From positions 608,501 through 672,500 of the forward strand of contig NZ_CP017267.1 in the NCBI RefSeq assembly GCF_001870205.1: a DNA stretch of 64,000 bases. The letters run 5' to 3'. Positions 44,964 through 54,677 of this stretch are shown in pieces. Source of the stretch: Vagococcus teuberi (GTDB taxonomy: Bacteria > Bacillota > Bacilli > Lactobacillales > Vagococcaceae). The notes under the pieces were generated by a model. It was given only the letters and a program-made list of their open reading frames with translations, had not been told where the DNA came from and made no database searches. Position numbers and translations under genes: made by a program. The stretch's first letter is position 1; each line of letters starts with the position of its first letter.

Positions 44964-46490
44964 ATGTTAGATAACGAAACAAAAGCTCAATTAAAGCAGT
45001 ATTTAGAATTACTTGAATCCGACATAGAGTTTAAAGCGAGTTTGGATGAGAGTGACTCTTCAAATAAAGTAAGAGAATTCCTAACAGGAGTTTGTGAGTT
45101 GTCTCCACGATTAACACTGGTTGAAGAAACATTAAAAAGAACACCTAGTTTTGAGATTAATCAACCAGGTCAAACAAGTGGTGTGATGTTTGCAGGACTG
45201 CCTTTAGGACATGAATTTTCATCATTTATTTTAGCGTTATTACAAGTGAGTGGACGTGCACCTAAAGTTGAAGACTCTGTAATTAATGTGATTAAAAAAA
45301 TTGATGAGCCGATGAGTTTTGAAACATTTGTTAGTTTAACATGCCATAATTGCCCGGATGTGGTTCAAGCACTAAATATCATGAGTGTTGTTAATCCAAA
45401 CATTTCTCACACGATGATTGAAGGTGGTATGTATCAAGACGAAGTTAATGAGAAAAAAGTCATGGCAGTGCCTACCGTTTTTCTAAATGGAGAGGAATTT
45501 TCAAGTGGTCGTATGGAATTGAGTACTATTTTAGAAAAAATTCTTGGTAGTGTTGATATCAGTGATATCGATCAAGAAAATCCATATGATGTGCTTGTGA
45601 TTGGTGGAGGACCTGCTGGTGGAGCTGCCGCAATTTATGCAGCAAGAAAAGGAATCCGTACTGGAATGGTAGTTGATACATTCGGTGGCCAAGTGATGGA
45701 TACATTAGGTATTGAAAATGTTATTGGCACACCTTATATAGAAGGCCCACAGTTGATGAATCAAGTCGAAGAGCATGTGAACCAATACAATGTTGATATT
45801 ATGAAAAATCAACGAGCAAAAGATATTCAGAAAAATGATTTTGTTGAAGTGTCTCTAGAAAGCGGAGCAGTGGTAAAAACGAAATCATTAGTTATTTCAA
45901 CGGGTGCCAGATGGCGAAACATCAATGTACCTGGTGAAAAAGAATTTAAAAATAAAGGGATTGCCTATTGTCCTCACTGTGACGGCCCATTATTTGCAGG
46001 CAAAGATATTGCAGTTATTGGTGGAGGAAATTCTGGTATTGAGGCTGCTATTGATTTAGCTGGTATGGGAAAACATGTTTATGTACTAGAATTTTTACCT
46101 GAATTAAAAGCCGATAAAGTGTTGCAAGATAAATTATATTCACTACCAAATGTTACTGTGATAACAAATGCAGCCACTAAATCAATTGAGGGTAGTGATA
46201 GTGTTGAAAAATTAGTTTATGAAGATGTTAATACGAAAGAACAACATGAATTAAATGTCAGTGGTGTGTTCATTTTGATTGGGTTAGTCCCCAATACAGA
46301 ATGGTTGCCAGACACCATTGACACAACAGATCGTGGTGAAATCTTAGTTGATAGCCATGGTATGACTAATGTTCCAGGCGTTTTTGCTGCAGGAGATTGT
46401 ACAAATAGTGCGTACAAACAAATTATTATCTCTATGGGAAGTGGCGCAACAGCTGCTTTAGGAGCGTTTGATTATTTAATTCGTCAATAA
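44964..46490 (+). CDS. ahpF: Alkyl hydroperoxide reductase subunit F
   Basis: The 508-residue flavoprotein has an N-terminal tandem thioredoxin-like domain with CHNC (about residue 130), then a thioredoxin-reductase-like part with FAD motif GGGPAGGAAAIYAARKG, the CPHCDGP redox centre and GVFAAGDCTNSAYKQIIISMG. It carries electrons from NADH to AhpC. GGAG lies 7-8 bp before ATG. A terminator follows. Confidence 0.97.
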   Translation: MLDNETKAQLKQYLELLESDIEFKASLDESDSSNKVREFLTGVCELSPRLTLVEETLKRTPSFEINQPGQTSGVMFAGLPLGHEFSSFILALLQVSGRAPKVEDSVINVIKKIDEPMSFETFVSLTCHNCPDVVQALNIMSVVNPNISHTMIEGGMYQDEVNEKKVMAVPTVFLNGEEFSSGRMELSTILEKILGSVDISDIDQENPYDVLVIGGGPAGGAAAIYAARKGIRTGMVVDTFGGQVMDTLGIENVIGTPYIEGPQLMNQVEEHVNQYNVDIMKNQRAKDIQKNDFVEVSLESGAVVKTKSLVISTGARWRNINVPGEKEFKNKGIAYCPHCDGPLFAGKDIAVIGGGNSGIEAAIDLAGMGKHVYVLEFLPELKADKVLQDKLYSLPNVTVITNAATKSIEGSDSVEKLVYEDVNTKEQHELNVSGVFILIGLVPNTEWLPDTIDTTDRGEILVDSHGMTNVPGVFAAGDCTNSAYKQIIISMGSGATAALGAFDYLIRQ

Positions 46491-46491
46491 C

Positions 46492-46528
46492 TAAAAAAAC
46501 TGATTCCGATTATGGGGTCAGTTTTTTT
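46492..46528 (+). terminator. ahpCF terminator
   Basis: AAAAAAACTGATTCC pairs with GGGGTCAGTTTTTTT with minor mismatch, followed by Ts. Confidence 0.82.
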
Positions 46529-46542
46529 GCACGCTATTATGT

Positions 46543-46571
46543 TTTACATAGTAGTTTTATTGTGATATATT
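46543..46571 (+). promoter_or_regulatory. Promoter of the PadR unit
   Basis: TTTACA (46543-46548) and TATATT (46566-46571) are 17 bp apart. ATGT-TTT-ACAT (46539-46549) at the -35 resembles PadR-type operators and suggests autoregulation. Confidence 0.6.
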
Positions 46572-46610
46572 GTATTCAGTAGTTGGTATGACATAGTAGT
46601 GGAGGAAAAC

Positions 46611-46931
46611 ATGAAACAAACTCAATTATTAAAAGGGATTCTCGAAGGGTGTGTACTATCTATCTTAAAAGATGAGACAACATATGGTTATGAATTAGTT
46701 CAAAAATTAATTCAGTTTGGGTTCGCCGATTTAAGTGCTGGGACAGTGTATCCTTTATTACAAAAATTGGAAAAGCAACATATGATTTCTGGTGAACTAA
46801 GAGCCTCGCCAGATGGCCCAAATCGTAAGTATTACTCGCTCACAGAAGAGGGAATAGACCGTTTGGAAGAGTTTAATGATCAATGGGAAAAACTCAGTGA
46901 CATTGTGAATGTCATATTAAAAAGGGGATAA
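46611..46931 (+). CDS. PadR family transcriptional regulator
   Basis: The 106-residue protein has the PadR winged helix (LKGILEGCVLSILKDETTYG YELVQKL, then LSAGTVYPLLQKLEKQHMI and GPNRKYYSLTEEG). The short form without a long C-terminal helix is the type that pairs with membrane proteins. GGAGG lies 7-8 bp before the ATG at 46611. The next gene begins 4 bp after the stop. It probably represses its own operon. Confidence 0.93.
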   Translation: MKQTQLLKGILEGCVLSILKDETTYGYELVQKLIQFGFADLSAGTVYPLLQKLEKQHMISGELRASPDGPNRKYYSLTEEGIDRLEEFNDQWEKLSDIVNVILKRG

Positions 46932-46935
46932 AGTA

Positions 46936-47757
46936 ATGATAGAGGAAATGATTGAAAAAAATAATGAGTTAAGAGATAAATTAACACCAGAGAATAAAAA
47001 ATATTATGAGAAAATATTACTATATACACGATTTAAAGGATTATTTGGCGATGATGAGATGATTGAAACGGCATTATTAAATATCTTATATGATTTACTT
47101 GATGCACAAGAATCAGGTATTTCAGCTGAAGATTATTTCGGTAAAGAACCGAAAAGTTATTTAGATGAGTTATTTAAAGAGATGCCACAAGTTCCTTTAA
47201 GAAAAAAAATATCCATATTTTATATGGTGTTTGGAATTAGTTCAGGATTTTCTTTATTTAGTACACTCACACAAAGAAATCCCTCAATAAATATTTTGAC
47301 TATTTTATTAAATGGACTACTCAGCATGTTGTTAGTATTTAGTGTGTTTAAATATTTAGAAAAAATGACGTTTAAAGTCAGTAAGCAATCAAAAATTCTA
47401 GAATATATAGGTGCTTTCGTTATTGGCGGATTGTTAACAGTGGGCTACATTGGTTCGGTTATGATAGGAAATAGGTTTTTATCTATTCCGCTTCCTTTAT
47501 ACCTGTCAATTTTTGTTATAGTTATTGCAATGATAGTTGTTTCGTGTGTTATTATCAGAAGAAAAAATAAACCCTATTATAGTTACTTAGTCTTTGGATG
47601 GGGAATTACTTTTTTTACTACAATAAGTAGATTGCCACAGACACAAAAATGGTTTGAATCAGAGCCTGTCATGATAGGAAGTATTATAGTGATATTATTA
47701 GGTAGTTTTTTAACTGCAAGATTTTCTCAAAAATCTATTTTAGAAGAAGACAAATAA
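46936..47757 (+). CDS. Membrane protein paired with PadR (DUF1129-like)
   Basis: The 273-residue protein has a helical cytoplasmic N-terminus of about 85 residues (NNELRDKLTPENKKYYEKIL ... LYDLLDAQESGISAEDYFG), then six hydrophobic segments. This resembles DUF1129 and HAAS-type proteins that occur with PadR regulators in Lactobacillales. The N-terminal domain may interact with the regulator. GGGGA lies 8-9 bp upstream of ATG. Function is unknown. Confidence 0.75.
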   Translation: MIEEMIEKNNELRDKLTPENKKYYEKILLYTRFKGLFGDDEMIETALLNILYDLLDAQESGISAEDYFGKEPKSYLDELFKEMPQVPLRKKISIFYMVFGISSGFSLFSTLTQRNPSINILTILLNGLLSMLLVFSVFKYLEKMTFKVSKQSKILEYIGAFVIGGLLTVGYIGSVMIGNRFLSIPLPLYLSIFVIVIAMIVVSCVIIRRKNKPYYSYLVFGWGITFFTTISRLPQTQKWFESEPVMIGSIIVILLGSFLTARFSQKSILEEDK

Positions 47758-47794
47758 CAAAGAAACTCGTAAATTTACGAGTTTCTTTGTTTGG
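47756..47794. terminator. Perfect palindromic bidirectional terminator
   Basis: AACAAAGAAACTCGTAAA pairs perfectly with TTTACGAGTTTCTTTGTT between converging genes. Confidence 0.92.
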
Positions 47795-47796
47795 TT

Positions 47797-49518
47797 CTAT
47801 TTTAACCAACTTTCAACTTTATCTTGGTTGTTGTCGACCCATTCTTTTGCAGCTACTTCAGGACTTTCTCCTTCATTAATAGCTAACATAACTGTTCCCA
47901 TATCTTCGGTTGACCAGTTGAAGTTTTTTAAGATTTTATAAGCTTCTGGTGAATCATCTTTCAACCCTAAACGAGTAAATGTGTTAATTTGTTCAGGAGC
48001 GCCCATCGCTTCTTTAGGATCTTCTAAATATTTTAAATCATATTTACTAAACATCCAATGAGGAGTCCAACCTGTAATAATAATTGGTTCTTTATTTTTG
48101 ATCGCTTGATCAAGAGCAACTACCATTGCTCCAGAAGAAGATGTTTCAACTTTCCAATCATTTAAGTTTGGATAAGCTTTAATTGTATTATTAGCAGCTG
48201 TTACGACTCCAGCGCCAGGTTCAATACCCGTAATAGTTTTATCAGCCTGGTTTGATAAATCTTCAATAGAAGAAACATCCATATAACTAGGAACAACTAA
48301 ACCAACTTTTGCTCCATCTAAGTTTGGGCCAAGAATATCAACTTTATCTTTATATTGATCAGCTTGAGCTTTATGAGTACTTGGTAACCAAGCGGACACA
48401 CTAGCATCAGCTTTTCCTGTTGCAACAGATTCCCACATAATAGCATTATCTAGTGGTGTTGTTTCAACGTCAAAACCTTGACGTTTTAATACTTCTGCTA
48501 ATACATGTGTTGAGGCAACTTCTGAATCCCATTCAACATAAGCCAAGTTAATTTTTTTATCACTTGATTTATTTGAAGATAGGAACATAGATGACCCAAT
48601 GGCAGCAACTAAAACTGCAACAGCTGCAATAATTGTTACTTTTTTCTGCTTAGGATTTGTGGCTTTTGTTTTTTTAGCACGTGGTTTATTGACATACTGT
48701 GTGAATCGATCGATGATAATCGCTAAAATAACTAAAGCTAATCCATTAACGAATCCATTACCAACTTGTGCACGTTGTAGGGCTGATAATACACCTCGAC
48801 CTAAACCAGGAGCACCAATCATTGATGCAATAACCACCATTGATAGGGCAAGCATTGTTGTTTGGTTAATACCAGCTAAGATAGTACTTTTTGCTAAAGG
48901 TAATTCCAATTTAAATAATTTTTGCTTTCCTGTACTACCAAATGAATCGGCCGCTTCAACTAATTCTTCTGGGACTTGGCGAATTCCTAAATTGGTAAAA
49001 CGAACAGTAGGTGGTAATGCGAAAATAACGGACGCGAAAACCCCTGGAACCATCCCAATACCAAAGAACGCAACAGCTGGAATTAAGTAAACAAAACCAG
49101 GCATTGTCTGCATAAAGTCTAAGATAGGAGTTAAAATAGCTTGAGCTTTATCACTTTTAGCCATTAAAATTCCAAGCGGCACACCGATAATAATAGAGAA
49201 AACACTTGAAATTAAAACTAGTGTCACTGTATTCATTAAATCAGCCCAGAGACCTTGGTTTAAAATAAACAATAGACCAAGGAATGTAAAAACAGTTAGC
49301 CCTTTTTTCTTATCTGAAATATAGAAAGCTAGAGCAGTCATTAAAATAATAAAAATCAGTGGTGGAATGGCCATTAATAAATTTGTCATACCACCCATTA
49401 TTTGTTTCCCTAAAGTTTCAATTAAAGAGAATAATCCAGAAAAGGTATTTGTAAACCAATCAGTTATATTTTCTACCCAGTCTGCAACTGGTAAAGCATT
49501 CATTAGTATACTATTCAT
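47797..49518 (-). CDS. busAB: Glycine betaine ABC transporter, fused permease and substrate-binding protein
   Basis: The 573-residue protein fuses a permease (about 1-290, with six or more membrane segments and the EAA-type loop [20 protein letters not shown]) to a betaine-binding domain (about 315-573, [30 protein letters not shown], and the Trp residues expected for a quaternary ammonium cage). Such fusion is the mark of OpuABC/BusAB in lactococci, streptococci and enterococci. It imports glycine betaine under osmotic stress. The start overlaps the busAA stop by 8 bp with GAGGTGATGG upstream. Confidence 0.95.
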   Translation of the reverse strand: MNSILMNALPVADWVENITDWFTNTFSGLFSLIETLGKQIMGGMTNLLMAIPPLIFIILMTALAFYISDKKKGLTVFTFLGLLFILNQGLWADLMNTVTLVLISSVFSIIIGVPLGILMAKSDKAQAILTPILDFMQTMPGFVYLIPAVAFFGIGMVPGVFASVIFALPPTVRFTNLGIRQVPEELVEAADSFGSTGKQKLFKLELPLAKSTILAGINQTTMLALSMVVIASMIGAPGLGRGVLSALQRAQVGNGFVNGLALVILAIIIDRFTQYVNKPRAKKTKATNPKQKKVTIIAAVAVLVAAIGSSMFLSSNKSSDKKINLAYVEWDSEVASTHVLAEVLKRQGFDVETTPLDNAIMWESVATGKADASVSAWLPSTHKAQADQYKDKVDILGPNLDGAKVGLVVPSYMDVSSIEDLSNQADKTITGIEPGAGVVTAANNTIKAYPNLNDWKVETSSSGAMVVALDQAIKNKEPIIITGWTPHWMFSKYDLKYLEDPKEAMGAPEQINTFTRLGLKDDSPEAYKILKNFNWSTEDMGTVMLAINEGESPEVAAKEWVDNNQDKVESWLK

Positions 49519-50728
49519 TATCCATCACCTCATTTTCATCAGTTGTTTCAGCCAGTGCTTCAATCACGCTTCCTCGAATCACAACACCTAACAAGCGATC
49601 GTTATCTTCATTGTCAACAACAGCTAGTGGTGTTGGAGAATCATAGATGAGAGGGAAAATATCACTAATTAGCATATCTTTTTCTACTGTAATGATATTT
49701 TTATCTAAAACATCATGTAATGTTTGTTTATTTTTTCTAGCCTGTGCCGCAGCATCTGCTGTAATAGTACCTAGTAATTCACGTTTTTTATTTACAGCAA
49801 CTAACATACTGACTTCTTCACTTCTCATACGTTGTAGGGCAACGTTTGGTCCGTCAATATCAAGATTAGTTGTTATTGCGGGCACCATGATATTTTGCGC
49901 CGTTAAGACTTTTGAACGGTCAACATCTTCAACGAATTCACGGACGTAATCATTGGCTGGATTTGTTAGGATTTCTTCACCAGTACCAATTTGCATGATT
50001 TGGCCATCTTTCATTAAAGCAATTCTATCCCCAATTCTCAAAGCTTCATTTAAATCATGGGTGATAAAGATAATGGTTTTTTTCACTTTATCTTGCAATT
50101 CAATTAACTCATCTTGCATTTCACGACGAATTAATGGGTCAAGTGCTGAAAAGGCTTCGTCCATTAATAAGATTTCTGGATCATTTGCTAAGGCACGTGC
50201 TAATCCTACACGTTGTTGCATCCCACCTGATAATTGATCAGGGTATTGATCTTTAAAAGTAAGTAAACCAGAATTTTCTAATGCTTTTTCGGCACGTTGT
50301 TGTCGTTCTTCTTTTTCAACACCACGAACTTCTAAACCATATTCTGTATTTTCTAAAATTGTACGATGTGGAAATAAGCCGAAATTTTGGAATACCATAC
50401 TCATTTTATGACGTCTTACTTCTCTCAATTCATCTTTATCAAGTTTGGCAATATCTTGTCCGTCAATATAAATATCACCAGAAGTTGGCTCAATAATTCG
50501 ATTGATTAGACGAATTAATGTTGACTTTCCACTACCAGAAAGCCCCATGATAACAAATATTTCACCTTCTTTGACATCAAAGTTAACATCATATACACCA
50601 ACAGTTGCCCCAGTTTCTTTGACAATGTCTGTTTTGGATTTTTTTTCTTTTACCATTTGTAAAGCAACCTGTTGTTGTTGTTTTTTACCAAAAATTTTGG
50701 TCAAATTTTCAACTTTTACTTTAGTCAT
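49511..50728 (-). CDS. busAA: Glycine betaine ABC transporter ATP-binding protein with CBS domains
   Basis: The 405-residue ATPase has Walker [26 protein letters not shown] and [12 protein letters not shown], and two CBS domains from about residue 275 ([17 protein letters not shown] onward, including a PLAVVD strand). CBS domains of OpuA/BusA transporters sense ionic strength and, in this group, cyclic di-AMP. It is the first gene of the operon, with AAAGGAG before ATG, and its promoter lies inside a BusR-type operator. Confidence 0.95.
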   Translation of the reverse strand: MTKVKVENLTKIFGKKQQQQVALQMVKEKKSKTDIVKETGATVGVYDVNFDVKEGEIFVIMGLSGSGKSTLIRLINRIIEPTSGDIYIDGQDIAKLDKDELREVRRHKMSMVFQNFGLFPHRTILENTEYGLEVRGVEKEERQQRAEKALENSGLLTFKDQYPDQLSGGMQQRVGLARALANDPEILLMDEAFSALDPLIRREMQDELIELQDKVKKTIIFITHDLNEALRIGDRIALMKDGQIMQIGTGEEILTNPANDYVREFVEDVDRSKVLTAQNIMVPAITTNLDIDGPNVALQRMRSEEVSMLVAVNKKRELLGTITADAAAQARKNKQTLHDVLDKNIITVEKDMLISDIFPLIYDSPTPLAVVDNEDNDRLLGVVIRGSVIEALAETTDENEVMDNE

Positions 50729-50763
50729 TACAAAACTCCTTTATATAAATTCTTTTTTACTCG

Positions 50764-50805
50764 AAGTGACCACACTATGTTATAACGAAATGGTCACTTT
50801 GTCAA
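50764..50805 (-). promoter_or_regulatory. busA promoter inside a BusR operator
   Basis: AAGTGACCA (50764-50772) and TGGTCACTT (50791-50799) form a perfect 9-bp inverted repeat. The GTGAC half sites are 22 bp apart. On the minus strand TTGACA (50800-50805) and TAACAT (50777-50782) are 17 bp apart, so the operator covers the promoter core. The wide spacing is what I recall for the tetrameric regulator BusR. Confidence 0.88.
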
Positions 50806-50811
50806 AGATAA

Positions 50812-50858
50812 AAAAGCCTTATTATCATATTTTCTGAAAATAAAATGATAATAAGGCT
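50812..50858 (-). terminator. busR terminator
   Basis: On the minus strand AAGCCTTATTATCAT pairs with ATGATAATAAGGCTT and a T run follows. It separates busR from the busA promoter. Confidence 0.85.
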
Positions 50859-50866
50859 TGATATAA

Positions 50867-51502
50867 CTAGGATTCTGATGGATAAAAAAAGTTTGACAGG
50901 CGTTGTTTGGAAAACTCATCTCCAATGAAATATAATGTATCACCTGCAGAGATTTTTGCGTAAGGACCAGGAGAGATGAGTAATTGTTGTTCATGTAGAA
51001 TCGCCACAACTGTAGCCGATGTTTCTTGCCATAGATTTAAGTCTTTGATGGTTTTCTCTAAGTATTTTGCATTGTCAGTTAAAATCAGTTCTGAAGGTAG
51101 TAAAGGATTAGCATGATTAATTTTTTTTGTTTGTGAAACAAGTAAATTCGCTAAATCAGTTAAGTCATCCAATTCTTTTTTTTGTTGTTGAATATTCATT
51201 AGTAAGTCTTGTTTGATTTCTTCAATGTTTTGGACATCTTTATATTGTGATAAAAAAGAGGTTGCTTTTTCTTTTGATGCTACAATGACACCACTGCCAT
51301 GCTTCACTTCCATAATACCAACATCAACTAAAATATTGACAGCTTTTCTTGCTGTTTCGGGTGATACACTAAAAGTATTAGCCAAAGTTGATCTGGCATG
51401 AATTTTGTCTCCAACTTTATAGTAATTGGTATCAATTCGTTCAGCAATTTCAATCGCTACTTGTTGGTACTTAGGTAATATGATTTTTTTATGTTTGACC
51501 AT
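50867..51502 (-). CDS. busR: Cyclic di-AMP-responsive repressor BusR
   Basis: The 211-residue protein has a GntR-type winged helix (about 1-75: HARSTLANTFSVSPETARKA, GIMEVKHGSGVIV), a coiled coil (about 90-130) and a RCK_C/TrkA-C domain (about 135-205, ending in PGPYAKISAGDTLYFIGDE). This three-part plan defines BusR, which binds cyclic di-AMP through RCK_C and then represses busA. The gene lies directly upstream of busAA on the same strand but with a terminator between, so it is expressed separately. A GGATCG/AAAGGA site precedes ATG. Confidence 0.95.
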   Translation of the reverse strand: MVKHKKIILPKYQQVAIEIAERIDTNYYKVGDKIHARSTLANTFSVSPETARKAVNILVDVGIMEVKHGSGVIVASKEKATSFLSQYKDVQNIEEIKQDLLMNIQQQKKELDDLTDLANLLVSQTKKINHANPLLPSELILTDNAKYLEKTIKDLNLWQETSATVVAILHEQQLLISPGPYAKISAGDTLYFIGDEFSKQRLSNFFYPSES

Positions 51503-51575
51503 ATTGCTCGATCCTTTCTATGTTACTTATTATCGCTATCGTACTAAAAAAATAAACGAAATGCAAAGAGGTTTT

Positions 51576-52138
51576 TTATTGACTAACTGGTATTTGGATT
51601 CTAATAAACATATTTCTCTCTAGTTTTGAAGCATGAGGCATTTCTCTAACAACCTCACATGAATAGTCCCCATTAATTTGTCTGTGTGAGGTAGTCACTT
51701 TGTCTTTAAAGGTATGAAACATCTTTTTTTCTTCATCGAAAGACTGACCGTAATCAATCGCAAATTCACTAGATTTTAAAGTCACAACATTTGGCAAATG
51801 TTTCAAATCAGCCGAACAAAAAACGAAAAAAGTATTGGAGTAAAGATTATCTTGAAGTAAATCAGTCTGTTTGATGATAGTGCCAACATGACTGAACTGT
51901 AGATTAGGTAAATGATGTGTTGCAAGTGACTGTTTGAACTGTCTCAGATAACTTTCGTACTCCATACTCGATAAATCATAGATATTGATATCAATTGTGT
52001 ACGTATATAGGTAACGAGTTGGGAATGATTGGTATTCAAAAGATTGAATTTCTCTATTTTTTTGGTAAATCATGTTATTATTTAAAAACGTTTCAGTGAT
52101 ATTGATTTGTTGCTGAATCTTTTTTGTTGTTCTTTTAA
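51576..52138 (-). pseudogene. Truncated MerR-type regulator: effector-binding domain only
   Basis: The readable ORF (51576-52073, 165 residues, NREIQSFEYQSFPTRYLY ... FIRIQIPVSQ) looks like a GyrI/BmrR-type effector-binding domain. Its ATG has no ribosome binding site. Upstream the same frame stays open and reads RIKRTTKKIQQQINITETFL, the coiled linker that joins the helix-turn-helix to the effector domain in MerR regulators, and then stops at TAA inside a palindrome (52139-52155). The DNA-binding half is therefore missing. A small stand-alone effector protein is possible but less likely. Confidence 0.65.
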
Positions 52139-52155
52139 TGCGTTAAGATTTAACG
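52139..52155. repeat. Palindrome at the deletion junction
   Basis: GCGTTAA-GAT-TTAACGC is a perfect 7-bp inverted repeat exactly between two gene remnants that read away from each other. Confidence 0.7.
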
Positions 52156-52158
52156 CCA

Positions 52159-52302
52159 ATGTTTCATGTATCCTTGGCTCATACATGTGCGACTGTTGTG
52201 AATCGTATTCCATCATTATTACAAGCACCAGCAGGATTTATCACAGCAGAAAAATTAAACGAAGTAGAATTTACTAATTATCCATTACATATGTATAAAT
52301 AA
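52159..52302 (+). pseudogene. C-terminal remnant of a DapB-like dehydrogenase
   Basis: From the ATG at 52159 the frame reads [20 protein letters not shown] and continues [20 protein letters not shown] to YPLHMYK and a TAA at 52300-52302. The [18 protein letters not shown] part resembles the end of dihydrodipicolinate-reductase-like or diaminopentanoate dehydrogenase proteins (N-x-IP-x6-PG-x-xT). Only this tail is left; the frame is closed upstream by TAA (52144-52146) and no ribosome binding site exists. A strong terminator follows, as expected for the end of a real gene. Confidence 0.6.
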
Positions 52303-52313
52303 AAATAGGGTAA

Positions 52314-52352
52314 ACTGCGGGGATACTTTTTAAGTATTTACCGCAGTCTTTT
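52314..52352 (+). terminator. Terminator behind the dehydrogenase remnant
   Basis: ACTGCGG and CCGCAGT enclose an inner ATACTT/AAGTAT stem and a T-rich tail follows. The remaining bases before helD (to 52455) hold only a weak promoter (TTGTCT, 17 bp, TATGGT). Confidence 0.85.
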
Positions 52353-52455
52353 AGATTATTTGGCTAAACGAGTGTTCTTATCTTGTCTTAGAAAAAAAAT
52401 GATGATATGGTTATTCTTTAATAATGCAGTTCCATGTTGAAAGGAATGAACATCA

Positions 52456-54609
52456 ATGTCTGAAAAAATTCGACAACAAGAAGAAGATTATTTGAAATCA
52501 ACGTATCATCAGTTGCAGAAAACACAAAAAACACTTGGTGAGTGGTTAAATGAAACAAAGCAATCTGGTCAAACGATGATGAGCAAAATTACAGAAGACA
52601 TTAAACTAAATGTAGATGGCATATCTGATAAGTTAGATAGTTTTTCGCAAATAGAAATGAAAAATCGTGAAATTGATCAGTATAATATCAAAATTAGAAA
52701 TGGTGAAGTCACTTTAGATAAAGTTAATCGATTATTAGAAAATCCATATTTTGGAAAAATTAAAGTCGACTTTTTAGATGAAGAAGAGCCAGAGTCTTTT
52801 TATATTGGGATGCATGGTTTTTCAGATGCTAATAATGATAACTTGATTTATGATTGGCGCTCTCCAATAGCTGAATTATTCTATAATAATGAAATAGGCC
52901 CTTCATCATATGACGTGAGAGGAAATACCATTGAAACATCCATTGAAGAACGACGTCAATTTGTCATTGAAAAAGACAAGCTGATTACTTATTTCGATAC
53001 GATGGTGTCGATTCAAGACGATGTATTGCTCGATGCTTTAGCAAAAGATGATACTAAAAAAATGCGGGACATCACAGCGACAATTCAAAAAGAGCAAAAT
53101 GTGATTATTCGTGACACAAGTACGCCTTATATGCTAGTCAATGGAGTCGCAGGTAGTGGGAAAACATCTGCTATCATGCAACGAATCGCGTATTTACTAT
53201 ATAATATGCAAGATGACATTACCTCTGATGATGTGTTGATACTGTCTCCAAACAAAGCATTTATTCAATACGTGTCAGACGTATTGCCATCATTAGGAGA
53301 AAAAAATCCACGCAACATGACACTGTTACAATTTGCTCAAAGTTATATGCGTCGACATATTGAGTCAGAAGAAAATTATTTCAAACGAATCTCCAAAGAA
53401 AGCGTGTCAAAAGAAACAGAGTATTTAAGAGATGGTCAGTTTATTCATTACATAAAAGATAATGTTTATCGTGAGTTTGATAGCAGTAAATTGTTTGATG
53501 ATATTACATTACGTGATAAAACGATTATTCCAAAAGAGCATATCAAAAAACTATTTGATGAAACACCAAACAATAGTCCGCATGTTGACCGAGTACAAGG
53601 AGTAAAACAACGCTTGTTAAGCAGTTGGAATCAACGCTTAATCCAACAATCTAGAACTAAAAAAATCCATGACCAAGTCACATCTTTAACAGAAGAACAA
53701 CAAGAAAAATACTTTGGTCATTTAATCCAAGATGATTCTGAAAAAAGTTTAACACGCTATGCTGAACAGCTTTTAAGGAAGAAATATAAAAAAGTAACGC
53801 AGCAAATCAATCGTTATCGTTGGCTAAATCAGGAGATTTTATTTAATGAATTATTTAAAGGATTTTCAGGTGTCACGTATCAAAGACAAATGGCTCCTAT
53901 TACGTTAGATGAGGCCATTGCGATTCTGACAATTACGCACTATTACGTAGAACGACTTACTATGCCAAATATGCGATTTGTCTTAGTGGATGAAGTGCAA
54001 GACTACACTCCAGCACAGTTACAATTCTTACTGTTGTTGTTTCCAAAAAGTGATTTTACTATGGTGGGGGATGAGAATCAGGCTATTTTTAATACAAACA
54101 CACCATTTAAAGCAATTGAAGCATTGTTTACCTCTGATGGTAAAGAATTAACGACCTATCAACTATTGACGAGTTATCGTTCGACAGGGGCTATTACGAA
54201 AGCATTTAATGAATTATCTTTATCAAAAAATGCAACAATTGTGCCAATCAGACCACAAGGAGACGAACCTGTGCTGATTCAGTATAACGAGTTATCTGAT
54301 ATCAACACAATCGTAACGGATATTTTAACAGAATTGGACGGCGAAATATTAACCATTATTGTTAAAACAGAGGACGAAAAAGAATTACTTGAACATTGGT
54401 TTGACGAGTCATTGAATGTGCAGGTGACAAGTATTAACTTAGCTAAAGGTCTTGAATTTGATAATGTGCTACTCTGGGGTGCGTCAAGTGAGCATTACTA
54501 TGACATTAGAGATCAAAAAATACTATATACAGCCTTTTCTCGTGCTATGAATCGACTGTATATTGCGTACGATAAAAACATCTCGCCACTTCTATCTTAT
54601 TTACTTTAA
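52456..54609 (+). CDS. helD: HelD-type RNA polymerase recycling helicase
   Basis: The 717-residue protein has an N-terminal coiled coil (about 1-100), the insertion YIGMHGFSDANNDNLIYDWRSP typical of HelD, Walker A NGVAGSGKTSAIMQRIAYLL, Walker B FVLVDEVQDYTPAQL, and UvrD-type motifs MVGDENQAIFN, TSYRSTGAI, VTSINLAKGLEFDNVLLWG and YTAFSRAMNRLYIAY. HelD binds stalled RNA polymerase and frees it from nucleic acid. The length is in the usual range (about 700-780). The ATG has AAAGGAATGA-like bases upstream, a moderate site. Confidence 0.93.
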   Translation: MSEKIRQQEEDYLKSTYHQLQKTQKTLGEWLNETKQSGQTMMSKITEDIKLNVDGISDKLDSFSQIEMKNREIDQYNIKIRNGEVTLDKVNRLLENPYFGKIKVDFLDEEEPESFYIGMHGFSDANNDNLIYDWRSPIAELFYNNEIGPSSYDVRGNTIETSIEERRQFVIEKDKLITYFDTMVSIQDDVLLDALAKDDTKKMRDITATIQKEQNVIIRDTSTPYMLVNGVAGSGKTSAIMQRIAYLLYNMQDDITSDDVLILSPNKAFIQYVSDVLPSLGEKNPRNMTLLQFAQSYMRRHIESEENYFKRISKESVSKETEYLRDGQFIHYIKDNVYREFDSSKLFDDITLRDKTIIPKEHIKKLFDETPNNSPHVDRVQGVKQRLLSSWNQRLIQQSRTKKIHDQVTSLTEEQQEKYFGHLIQDDSEKSLTRYAEQLLRKKYKKVTQQINRYRWLNQEILFNELFKGFSGVTYQRQMAPITLDEAIAILTITHYYVERLTMPNMRFVLVDEVQDYTPAQLQFLLLLFPKSDFTMVGDENQAIFNTNTPFKAIEALFTSDGKELTTYQLLTSYRSTGAITKAFNELSLSKNATIVPIRPQGDEPVLIQYNELSDINTIVTDILTELDGEILTIIVKTEDEKELLEHWFDESLNVQVTSINLAKGLEFDNVLLWGASSEHYYDIRDQKILYTAFSRAMNRLYIAYDKNISPLLSYLL

Positions 54610-54620
54610 TATTAATAGAC

Positions 54621-54665
54621 AGACTACTTATCACCCGATAAACTAGGAGGTAAGTAGTCTTTTTT
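54621..54665 (+). terminator. helD terminator
   Basis: AGACTACTTA (54621-54630) and TAAGTAGTCT (54651-54660) are perfect arms, followed by Ts. Confidence 0.82.
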
Positions 54666-54677
54666 AGGAGGGAAAAC

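Noticed and set aside
48599-49090. 163-codon open frame on the plus strand within busAB
   Set aside because: It is antisense to a well-supported membrane protein gene; such long antisense frames are common opposite hydrophobic coding sequence.
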